Positions 1 to 6,897 of a stretch of 64,000 nt of DNA are shown one piece after another. The notes under the pieces were generated by a model that saw only the letters and a program-made list of their open reading frames with translations, was not told the DNA's origin and made no database searches. This stretch comes from Streptantibioticus_A sp037034305 (GTDB taxonomy: Bacteria > Actinomycetota > Actinomycetes > Streptomycetales > Streptomycetaceae), in contig JBAGJY010000009.1 of assembly GCA_037034305.1 (NCBI GenBank), positions 197,595-261,594 of the forward strand, read 5' to 3'. Each line of letters begins with the position of its first letter. Position 1 is the first letter of the stretch. The translations under genes and the position numbers were made by a program.

Positions 1-1037
1 TCGTAGGCGTCCTGGAGGGCGGCGTTGCCCAGCGCGGCGGGGTCGGCGCCGCTGATGTCGTTGGGGTCGAAGCTGGGGGCGTCGGCCATGGCCAGGATCT
101 GGCCGTTGCGCGCGTCCTGGACGACGACGTAGCCGCGGTCGGCGTGGGACTGCCGCACCTGCTGGCTGATGGCGCTCTGCGCGGCCCACTGGATGTCCCG
201 GTCGATGGTCAGCTCGACGTTGCTGCCGGGGACCGCCGCCTGTTCCTGGAAGCCCGCGCTGGGGATCATCTGGCTGCCGGACTGGGCGTAGGTGGCCCTG
301 CCCGGCTTGCCGGCGAGCTCGGTGTTCAGCCCGGCCTCCAGCCCGCCCGCGCCCTGCTGCTGGCCGTTGACGAAGCCGAGCACTCCGGCGGCCAGGTCGC
401 CGTTGGGGTAAACACGCCTGCTGGTGGGCTCGGACAGCACGCCGCTGAGCAGTCCGGGGGCGCCGTGCCTGGCCGCCTGGTCGGCGAGTTGGTTCTTGAG
501 GGCCTTGATCTTGTTCCACACCTGTGGCAGCTGGCGGCGGGCCAGCACCACGTACCGGGACTTGGGCGTGGCCAGTTGCTGGGCGATGGTCTGCTCGTCG
601 CCGCCGACGATCGGGGCGAGCAGCCTGGCGGCCTGCTGCGGCGCGTCGCCGGTCTTCGCCTGCTGGGGGGTGAACAGGTAGGGGTCGGCGGTGATGTCGT
701 AGGCGTCGACGCTGGTGGCCAGCGGTACGCCGAAGCGGTCGGTGATGTTGCCGCGCTTGGCGGCGATCTCCACCGGCTGGTAGCGGTTGAGGTCGGCCTT
801 GGCCGCGTACGCGGAGGCGTCGACCACCTGCACCTGGAACAGCCGCACCGCGAAGACCACCAGCACCACGGTGAGCAGTACGGTGACCAGCCGCAGCCGG
901 GGCCTGGGCTGCATCAGCCGCAGCGCCGGGGTCAGCGACGGCCGGGCCTGGCCGGACGCCCGCGGCCGGGGCGTGGCCGCGGGTCCGCGCGGGGCCGGGC
1001 GGGGCGGCTGGCGGCGCGGCGGCTTGGGCTCGGTCAC
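1..1037 (-). CDS. ftsI: Peptidoglycan transpeptidase FtsI/PBP2 (division PBP), N-terminal part
   Basis: Class B penicillin-binding protein that cross-links septal peptidoglycan with FtsW. The gene runs off the left edge, so only about 345 N-terminal residues are present and the catalytic Ser-x-x-Lys region is missing. I read a GTG start at 1037, just past the ftsL stop. A proline- and arginine-rich cytoplasmic tail of about 48 residues is followed by one membrane segment (about 50-68). The PBP dimerisation domain follows, with the family motif GGLEAGLN, then the beginning of the transpeptidase domain (VQDARNGQILAMA). It is the last gene visible in a minus-strand mraZ-rsmH-ftsL-ftsI order typical of actinobacterial dcw clusters. 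Confidence 0.93.
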   Translation of the reverse strand, partial: MTEPKPPRRQPPRPAPRGPAATPRPRASGQARPSLTPALRLMQPRPRLRLVTVLLTVVLVVFAVRLFQVQVVDASAYAAKADLNRYQPVEIAAKRGNITDRFGVPLATSVDAYDITADPYLFTPQQAKTGDAPQQAARLLAPIVGGDEQTIAQQLATPKSRYVVLARRQLPQVWNKIKALKNQLADQAARHGAPGLLSGVLSEPTSRRVYPNGDLAAGVLGFVNGQQQGAGGLEAGLNTELAGKPGRATYAQSGSQMIPSAGFQEQAAVPGSNVELTIDRDIQWAAQSAISQQVRQSHADRGYVVVQDARNGQILAMADAPSFDPNDISGADPAALGNAALQDAY

Positions 1038-1041
1038 TCGC

Positions 1042-1455
1042 TCACCTTCCGGCGCTCTTGGCGGGGGCGTTCGGTGGCGCTCCGGCCTGGCCGGGTACGC
1101 CGTGCACCCTGCCGTCGGCGCCGAGGAAGACCGGGGTGCCGCCGGGGACCATGCCGAGCCCACGGGCCCGCTGCTCCAGCGTGCCGGGCGCGGAGTCCCG
1201 GTCGACCTCCTGCTGGAGCGCCTGCTCCTGGTCGGTGAGGTCGGTCGTCTCCTTCTTCAGCTTCGCCAGTTGGAAGGAGCCCTGGTTCACGGCCGTGTTG
1301 AGCAGCAGCAGCGAGATCAGCCCGCTGGCCAGCAACGCCACCACCAGCAGCACGAACGGCGCCCGGGCGGCCTTCGCCGACCGCCTGGTGCGGGCGGGCA
1401 GCAGCCGCCTGCCGAGCCCCGGCCGGGCCGCCGGTGCGGGTTTGCCGCCGGTCAT
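1042..1455 (-). CDS. ftsL: FtsL-like septum protein
   Basis: Small bitopic division protein of 137 residues. A basic N-terminus of about 33 residues is followed by a single hydrophobic segment (about 33-55, rich in Leu/Val/Ala) and then a short periplasmic coiled-coil stretch (KLKKETTDLTDQEQALQQEV). The rest is a Pro/Ala-rich tail. Sequence similarity is weak, as is usual for FtsL; the call rests on size, topology and position between rsmH and ftsI. Its ATG overlaps the rsmH stop (ATGA), so the two are probably translationally coupled. FtsL normally acts with FtsQ and DivIC to recruit and activate FtsW/FtsI. Confidence 0.85.
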   Translation of the reverse strand: MTGGKPAPAARPGLGRRLLPARTRRSAKAARAPFVLLVVALLASGLISLLLLNTAVNQGSFQLAKLKKETTDLTDQEQALQQEVDRDSAPGTLEQRARGLGMVPGGTPVFLGADGRVHGVPGQAGAPPNAPAKSAGR

Positions 1456-2432
1456 GGGGCGCCCCGCTCGTCCCGGGCGTCCTCTCGGACCCGCTCCGCG
1501 GCGCGCAGCCGGGCCGGGGCGGCCCGGCGGTTGGCGGCGATCTCCGCCTCGGTGGGCAGCTCGGCGCCACGGGTGAGCAGCCGCAGCCGCGGCTGGTACC
1601 GCTCCGGTACGACCGGCAGGCCGGGCGGTGCGGTGCTGCTGGCGCCCGCCGCGAAGACCTGCTTGACCAGCCGGTCCTCCAGCGAGTGGTAGGAGAGCAC
1701 GGCGATCCGGCCGCCCACGGCCAGCGCGCCGACAGCCGCCGGAATGGCCCGCTCCAGCACCGCCAGTTCTCCGTTGACCTCGATGCGCAGCGCCTGGAAG
1801 GTGCGCTTGGCGGGATTGCCGCCGGTGCGCTTGGCGGCCTGCGGCAGCGCGTTGCGGATGAGTTCGACCAGCCGGGCGCTGTTGCGGAACGGCTCGCGCT
1901 CGCGCTCCCGCACGACCGCCTCGACGATCTTGCGGGCGAACTTCTCCTCGCCGTACGTGCGCAGGATGCGCACCAGTTCGCCGGGCGGATAGGTGTTGAG
2001 GACCTCGGCGGCGCTGATGCCGGTGTCCTGGTTCATCCGCATGTCCAGCGGGGCGTCCTGGGCGTACGCGAAACCCCGCTCGGCCTCGTCCAGTTGCATG
2101 GAGGAGACGCCGAGGTCGAACAGGATGCCCTGGACCTTGGGGATCGCCAACCGCCGCAGCACGTCGGGCAGTTCGTCGTACACGGCGTGCACCAAGGTGG
2201 CCCGGTCGCCGAACGGAGCCAGCCGATCGGCGGCCAGCTTGAGCGCGGCCGGGTCGCGGTCGACGGCGACCAGCCGGGCCTGCGGGAAGTTGGCCAGCAG
2301 TGCCTCGCTGTGGCCGCCGAGGCCGAGCGTGGCGTCGACCACCACCGCGCCGGGCTCGGCGAGCGCCGGGGACAGCACCTCCAGGCAGCGCTGGAGCATG
2401 ACCGGGACGTGGCGCGGCTCCTGCACCGTCAC
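1452..2432 (-). CDS. rsmH: 16S rRNA m4C1402 methyltransferase RsmH
   Basis: Transfers a methyl group from SAM to N4 of C1402 in 16S rRNA. The 326-residue protein carries the SAM-binding motif DATLGLGGHSE (about 33-43), FDLGVSS (about 105-111) and, near the C-terminus, the family signature SYHSLEDR. The reading frame is open further upstream, but the conserved N-terminus (HVPVML) starts just after a GTG at 2432 preceded by GGAAGGGGG. I therefore place the start there and not at the longer frame. It sits between mraZ and ftsL, its usual place. Confidence 0.95.
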   Translation of the reverse strand: MTVQEPRHVPVMLQRCLEVLSPALAEPGAVVVDATLGLGGHSEALLANFPQARLVAVDRDPAALKLAADRLAPFGDRATLVHAVYDELPDVLRRLAIPKVQGILFDLGVSSMQLDEAERGFAYAQDAPLDMRMNQDTGISAAEVLNTYPPGELVRILRTYGEEKFARKIVEAVVREREREPFRNSARLVELIRNALPQAAKRTGGNPAKRTFQALRIEVNGELAVLERAIPAAVGALAVGGRIAVLSYHSLEDRLVKQVFAAGASSTAPPGLPVVPERYQPRLRLLTRGAELPTEAEIAANRRAAPARLRAAERVREDARDERGAP

Positions 2433-2744
2433 CGCCCCCTTCCGGCGTCGCCCCGCCGCGAGCGCGGCGAGGGGCAGGGGGAACCTCCGATGCCCTGCGG
2501 GCATGGGGGCGTGTGGCTGGTGGTGCTCATCTGGGCCTTCTTGTCGGACCGCGCCCTGGGGAACGCTGGACGTACCGCCGGGTCCCCGCCCGCTCGGAAG
2601 GGGAAGCGGTCGGCTGGCGCCGGGGAAGTAGCACCAGCAGACCATGGAGCGGGAGGAGGCCTGGCGTCACGTACGCGCAAGGCGCGGGTGTGGCTGCCGG
2701 GTGTCTCGGTTCGGTGTGGACGGTTCGGGCGCCTGGCGGCGCGG
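2433..2744. other. mraZ-rsmH intergenic spacer with a short hairpin
   Basis: A 312-base spacer between two same-strand genes. I see no conserved coding sequence. It holds a small perfect hairpin (ATGCCC, loop TGC, GGGCAT; 2490-2504) close to rsmH. The function is unknown; it could be a processing or attenuation site between the two genes. Confidence 0.5.
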
Positions 2745-3176
2745 TCACAGTATTCCGGGAAGCACCTCCTGCGACAGGGCCGAGAACGACTCCTCCTGGG
2801 CGGCGAGGTAGTGCTCCCACGCGGCGGCGTCCCACACCTCGACCCGGTTGTTGGCACCGATCACCGCGCAGTCCCGCAGCAGGCCCGCGTAGTCGCGCAG
2901 CGGCTGCGGGATGGTGATGCGGCCCTGCTTGTCCGGGGTCTCGTCAGTGGCCCCGGCGAACAGCACCCGCATGTAGTCGCGGGCGGCCTTGGAGGTCACC
3001 GGCGCCTGCCGCAACTGCTCGGTGACGGCGCGGAACTCCGGTACCGGCCAGACGCACAGGCAGCGCTCCTGGCCCTTGGTGATCACCAGTCCGTCGGCGA
3101 GCTGGTCGCGGAACTTGGCGGGCAGGACGAGTCGGCTCTTGTCGTCGAGTCGCGGGGCGTACGTCCCGAGGAACAT
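2745..3176 (-). CDS. mraZ: Transcriptional regulator MraZ
   Basis: DNA-binding repressor of the division and cell-wall operon; it forms ring oligomers that bind direct GTGG-type repeats. The 143-residue protein has the two tandem SpoVT/AbrB-like folds, each with the family DxxxR-type motif (LDDKSRL near residue 10, PDKQGRITIP near residue 80). The start is the ATG at 3176, preceded by GGGAGGTGCGG, giving the conserved MFLGTY N-terminus. The longer upstream frame is rejected. First gene of the minus-strand cluster, with its own operator about 75-110 bases upstream. Confidence 0.95.
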   Translation of the reverse strand: MFLGTYAPRLDDKSRLVLPAKFRDQLADGLVITKGQERCLCVWPVPEFRAVTEQLRQAPVTSKAARDYMRVLFAGATDETPDKQGRITIPQPLRDYAGLLRDCAVIGANNRVEVWDAAAWEHYLAAQEESFSALSQEVLPGIL

Positions 3177-3248
3177 CCGCACCTCCCGTACTCGACCCGC
3201 GGCGACCGCCCGGACTGTCCGAAACAGCACAGTGGGAGCGCATCGCCT

Positions 3249-3289
3249 CCCACTTCGCGCCACTTTACTCCACGATGCCCCACGGTCAA
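3249..3289 (-). promoter_or_regulatory. mraZ promoter overlapped by MraZ operator (four GTGGN repeats)
   Basis: On the minus strand four GTGGN units (GTGGG, GTGGA, GTGGC, GTGGG) lie at exactly 10-base intervals. On the plus strand they are at 3279-3283, 3269-3273, 3259-3263 and 3249-3253. This is the layout known for MraZ boxes (GTGG repeats separated by 5 bases). A promoter of the form TTGACC (3284-3289), 16 bases, TAAAGT (3262-3267) is interleaved with the repeats, so bound MraZ would block RNA polymerase. Confidence 0.85.
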
Positions 3290-3530
3290 CCGCCGCCAGC
3301 GCCGTCCAGCCAGCACTGTGGCAGACGAAACCGCAGGCCAGAACGGCTGCGGCGGCAGTATGCGCGGGCGCCCCGGCGCGGCGGGCCCGGCGTCGCGCGC
3401 CCCTGCGCGCAATTCACCCGGTCGGGGGTACCAGCCCTCCACCTGTGGGTTACCTCACAGGATGCGCAATTGACGTGGTAATTACGCGATTTCGGCCACG
3501 CCATGGCGGGACAGCGCGCCCGTGGCCCGT

Positions 3531-3536
3531 TACCGT
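3531..3536 (+). promoter_or_regulatory. Probable -10 box (TACCGT) for a leaderless carbonic anhydrase transcript
   Basis: TACCGT ends 6 bases before the ATG at 3543 and there is no Shine-Dalgarno sequence, so transcription would start at about the first base of the start codon. Confidence 0.5.
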
Positions 3537-3542
3537 CACGGC

Positions 3543-4076
3543 ATGCCGATACCTGCATCGTTGCCATCCGACGCCGCCCAAGGATCCGTGACCGACCGCC
3601 TGGTGGAGGCCAACCGCCGGTACGCGGCCGACTTCGACGACCCCGGGATGGACGCCCGCCCAGTGCTGAAGGTCGCCGTCGTCGCCTGCATGGACGCCCG
3701 CCTCGACCTGCACAGCGCGCTCGGCCTCGAACTGGGCGACTGCCACACCATCCGCAACGCGGGCGGGGTGGTCACCGACGACACCATCCGCTCACTGACC
3801 ATCAGCCAGCGCGCCCTGGGCACCCGCTCGGTCGTGCTGATCCACCACACCGGCTGCGGCCTGGAGTCACTGACCGAGGACTTCCGCACCGAACTGGAGC
3901 GCGCCGTCGGCCAGCGCCCGACCTGGGCCGTCGAGTCGTTCTCCGACGTGGACCAGGACGTACGGCAGTCGATGGCCCGGGTGCGCACCTCGCCGTTCCT
4001 GCCGCACACCGACGACGTGCGCGGCTTCGTCTTCGACGTGCACACCGGTCTGCTGCGCGAGATCACCGGCGAGTGA
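3543..4076 (+). CDS. Beta-class carbonic anhydrase
   Basis: Interconverts CO2 and bicarbonate. The 177-residue protein belongs to the short beta-class group found in actinobacteria. The zinc ligands are visible as Cys49 in CMDARLD, His102 and Cys105 in HHTGCG, with the Asp51/Arg53 dyad of the active site. I choose the ATG at 3543, giving MPIPASLPSD, over an upstream GTG at 3522 because the TACCGT box 6 bases upstream suggests a leaderless transcript. Stand-alone gene, divergent from mraZ. Confidence 0.9.
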   Translation: MPIPASLPSDAAQGSVTDRLVEANRRYAADFDDPGMDARPVLKVAVVACMDARLDLHSALGLELGDCHTIRNAGGVVTDDTIRSLTISQRALGTRSVVLIHHTGCGLESLTEDFRTELERAVGQRPTWAVESFSDVDQDVRQSMARVRTSPFLPHTDDVRGFVFDVHTGLLREITGE

Positions 4077-4102
4077 GCGTCCCGGGCGAGGCCCACCGTG
4101 AT

Positions 4103-4205
4103 TCGGCGGCGCCCTGACGGGGCGCGGGGAACCGCCCGCCCGGCCACAATGATGCCGCCGATGGTCGACGGTACGTCGCCGCGCGCCCAGCGGAGCGCAC
4201 AGCGC
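4103..4205. repeat. Dispersed intergenic repeat, copy A (two modules)
   Basis: Within the 300-base gap between the carbonic anhydrase and moxR. The first part (GGGGCGCGGGGAACCGC, then GGCCACAA) matches copy B near 16.73 kb. The second part (GATGGTCGACGGTACGTCG, then CCAGCGGAGCGCA) matches copy C near 26.83 kb. No coding sequence is evident. The rest of the gap holds the moxR upstream region. Confidence 0.6.
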
Positions 4206-4376
4206 CCCTCTTGGCGCAGGCCCGTGACGTACGGCCAGGCGGAAGGGAAGAATGCACACAGCGGCACCGGCTTCCCCGGTGCGCTTCAGTCGGGGAGGGC
4301 CGGTGCTCGGTCCGCTACGGGCCGCTCCCCAGGACAAGGGCGCCAGCCCTGCCGCACATGGGCCTAGGAGGGCCGG

Positions 4377-5375
4377 GTGACGACCTTTGACGCACGAGCG
4401 AGCCTCAGCGATCTGACCACCACCGTCGACCGGGTTCGGCGTTCGGTGGAGAACGTGATCGAGGGCAAGCCCGAGGTCGTACGGCTGGCGCTGACCGTGC
4501 TGCTCGCCGAGGGGCACCTGCTGATCGAGGACGTGCCGGGCGTGGGCAAGACGATGCTGGCCAAGGCGCTGGCCAGATCCATCGACTGCTCGGTGCGCCG
4601 CATCCAGTTCACCCCCGACCTGCTGCCCTCGGACATCACCGGGGTCAGCGTCTTCGACCAGCAGCGCAAGGACTTCGAGTTCAAGCCGGGCGCCATCTTC
4701 GCCCAGATCGTGGTGGGCGACGAGATCAACCGCGCCTCGCCCAAGACCCAGTCCGCGCTGCTGGAGTCGATGGAGGAGCGACAGGTCACCATCGACGGCA
4801 GCACCTACGAACTCCCCAGCCCCTTCATGGTGATCGCCACCCAGAACCCGGTGGAGATGGAGGGCACCTACCCGCTGCCGGAGGCGCAGCGGGACCGCTT
4901 CATGGCCCGGGTGTCGATCGGATACCCCAGCGCCGAGGCCGAGTTGCAGATGCTGGACGTGCACGGCGGGGTCAGCCCGCTGGACGACCTGCAACCCGTC
5001 GCGCACGCCCACGAGATCGCCAAACTGGTGGAGGCGGTGCGCACCGTGCACATCGCGCCCGGTGTGCGGCGGTACGCGGTGGACCTGGTCGGAGCCACCC
5101 GGCACCATCCGGAACTGCGGCTGGGCGCCTCACCGCGCGCCACCTTGCACCTGGTACGGGCGGCGCGGGCCGCCGCGGCGCTGGACGGGCGGGAGTTCGT
5201 GCTGCCGGACGACGTGCAGGTGCTGGCGCCCGCGGTGCTCGCGCACCGGCTGCTGCCCACCGCCCAGGCGCAGTTGAACCGCCGCACCCCCGAACACGTG
5301 GTCGCTGAGATCGTCCATCGCACCCCGGTCCCCGACCCGTACGGCCCCGGGCAGCGCGGCCGGTCGGCCCTGTGA
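4377..5375 (+). CDS. MoxR-family AAA+ ATPase
   Basis: ATPase thought to act as a chaperone in maturation of protein complexes; members usually sit beside DUF58 and transglutaminase genes. The 332 residues include Walker A PGVGKT (54-59), Walker B VVGDEIN (about 112-118) and the MoxR-typical TQNPVEMEGTYPLPEAQ. The GTG start at 4377 follows a clear CTAGGAGGG. First gene of a coupled operon with the DUF58 gene and the transglutaminase, the classic MoxR operon. The client in this organism is unknown. Confidence 0.93.
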   Translation: MTTFDARASLSDLTTTVDRVRRSVENVIEGKPEVVRLALTVLLAEGHLLIEDVPGVGKTMLAKALARSIDCSVRRIQFTPDLLPSDITGVSVFDQQRKDFEFKPGAIFAQIVVGDEINRASPKTQSALLESMEERQVTIDGSTYELPSPFMVIATQNPVEMEGTYPLPEAQRDRFMARVSIGYPSAEAELQMLDVHGGVSPLDDLQPVAHAHEIAKLVEAVRTVHIAPGVRRYAVDLVGATRHHPELRLGASPRATLHLVRAARAAAALDGREFVLPDDVQVLAPAVLAHRLLPTAQAQLNRRTPEHVVAEIVHRTPVPDPYGPGQRGRSAL

Positions 5376-5601
5376 GCTCGGGTACGGCTGGCGCCGTTCC
5401 GGCGGATCGTGCGGTGAGCTGGGCACCGCCCAGCCCGGGGGCGGACCACGGCCGGTTCGCGGTGGGTTGGGCACCGCGGGGCTCGGCCGTGGTGGTCGCC
5501 CGCCGCCGCGGCGGGCAGTGGCCGCCGTCGTACGCGCCGGTCGCGGACGGCTGGGCACCGCCGCAACCAGCGTCACTCCACCGGACCCGCGGAGCCGCCT
5601 C

Positions 5602-6897
5602 ATGACCGTCGAGCCGCAACGGGCTGTCAGGCAGGCCCTGGGTGGGCTGACCACCCGTGGGCGCTCGTTCCTCGCCGCGGGCCTGGCGGCCGGTGTCTGC
5701 TCGTACGTGCTGGGGCAGCCGGACCTGTTGCGGGTCGGCCTGCTGCTGGCGCTGCTCCCGCTGGTGTGTGTGATCGCCCTGTACCGCACCAGGTACCGGG
5801 TGGCCAGCACCCGCCGGCTGAGCCCGTCGCGGGTGCCGGCGATGGCCGAGGCGCGGGTGCTGCTGCGGGTGGAGAACGTCTCCCGGCTGCCCACCGGCCT
5901 GTTGATGCTCCAGGACCGGGTGCCGTACGTGCTCGGCCCGCGCCCGCGGTTCGTACTGGACCGGGTCGAGCCGGGCGGCCACCGGGAGGTGGCCTACCGG
6001 GTCCGCTCCGACCTGCGCGGCCGCTATCCGCTGGGGCCGTTGCAGCTGCAGTTGGCGGACCCGTTCGGCATGTGCGAGCTGACCCGGTCCTTCGCCACCG
6101 CCGACACGCTGACCGTGGTGCCGCGCACCGAGCCGCTCCCGGCGGTGCGACTGGCCGGTGAGGCCTCCGGGTACGGCGACAGCGGCTACCGCGCGCTGGC
6201 GCTGGCCGGTGCGGACGACGTGATCCCGCGCGGCTACCGGCACGGCGACGACCTGCGGCGGGTGCACTGGCGGTCCACCGCCAAGTACGGGGAGTTGATG
6301 GTGCGCCGCGAGGAGCAGCCGCACCGGGCGCGCTGCACCGTACTGCTGGACACCCGGAGCACCGCGTTCCACGGCGCCGGTCCTGACTCCGCGTTCGAGT
6401 GGGCGGTGACCGGCGCCGCGTCGGTCGCGGTGCACATGCTGGAGCGCGGCTACGCGGTCCGGTTGCTGACCGACACCGGCAGTTGTGTGCCGGGCCCGGA
6501 CGGCGCCACCGGTTTCGGCGGCTCGGGCGCCGAGTCCTCGGAGACCGCCGGGCTGCTGCTGGACGCGCTCGCCGTGGTGGAGCACTCCGAGGGCGCCGGG
6601 TTCTGCGCCGCGCACGAGGTGCTGCGCGGCGGGAACGAGGGGCTGGTGGTGGCCTTCCTCGGCGAGTTGGACGAGGAGCGGGCGGCGGCGGTGGCCCGGA
6701 TGCGGCAGCGCACCGGCGGCGCGGTCGCCTTCGTGCTGGACGGGCGGGAGGACGCTGCGTCGGCCGCCGGTCCGCTGCGGACGCTGCGGGAGGCGGGCTG
6801 GACGGCGCTGCCGGTCCGGTCCGGCGACCGGCTCGCCGATCTGTGGCGGCAGGCGGACGGTTCCGCCTCGCCCGGCGGGACGGGGGCCGGACGGTGA
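5602..6897 (+). CDS. DUF58 domain membrane-associated protein
   Basis: A 431-residue protein with two close hydrophobic segments near the N-terminus (about 20-58) and a von Willebrand A-like DUF58 core. The family motif RGYRHGDDLRRVHWRSTAKYG is about residues 210-235. Its role is inferred: DUF58 proteins act with MoxR ATPases, possibly as adaptors. The ATG at 5602 has GGAG 8 bases upstream. An in-frame start further upstream at 5467 would add a low-complexity Arg/Gly extension and is rejected. The 226 bases between moxR and this start hold a hairpin and a candidate 77-codon ORF, described separately. Confidence 0.9.
   Translation: MTVEPQRAVRQALGGLTTRGRSFLAAGLAAGVCSYVLGQPDLLRVGLLLALLPLVCVIALYRTRYRVASTRRLSPSRVPAMAEARVLLRVENVSRLPTGLLMLQDRVPYVLGPRPRFVLDRVEPGGHREVAYRVRSDLRGRYPLGPLQLQLADPFGMCELTRSFATADTLTVVPRTEPLPAVRLAGEASGYGDSGYRALALAGADDVIPRGYRHGDDLRRVHWRSTAKYGELMVRREEQPHRARCTVLLDTRSTAFHGAGPDSAFEWAVTGAASVAVHMLERGYAVRLLTDTGSCVPGPDGATGFGGSGAESSETAGLLLDALAVVEHSEGAGFCAAHEVLRGGNEGLVVAFLGELDEERAAAVARMRQRTGGAVAFVLDGREDAASAAGPLRTLREAGWTALPVRSGDRLADLWRQADGSASPGGTGAGR

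Noticed and set aside
5467..5601. Longer N-terminus for the DUF58 protein
   Set aside because: The extension is low-complexity Arg/Gly/Pro and the ATG at 5602 has a suitable ribosome-binding site and matches the expected family N-terminus.
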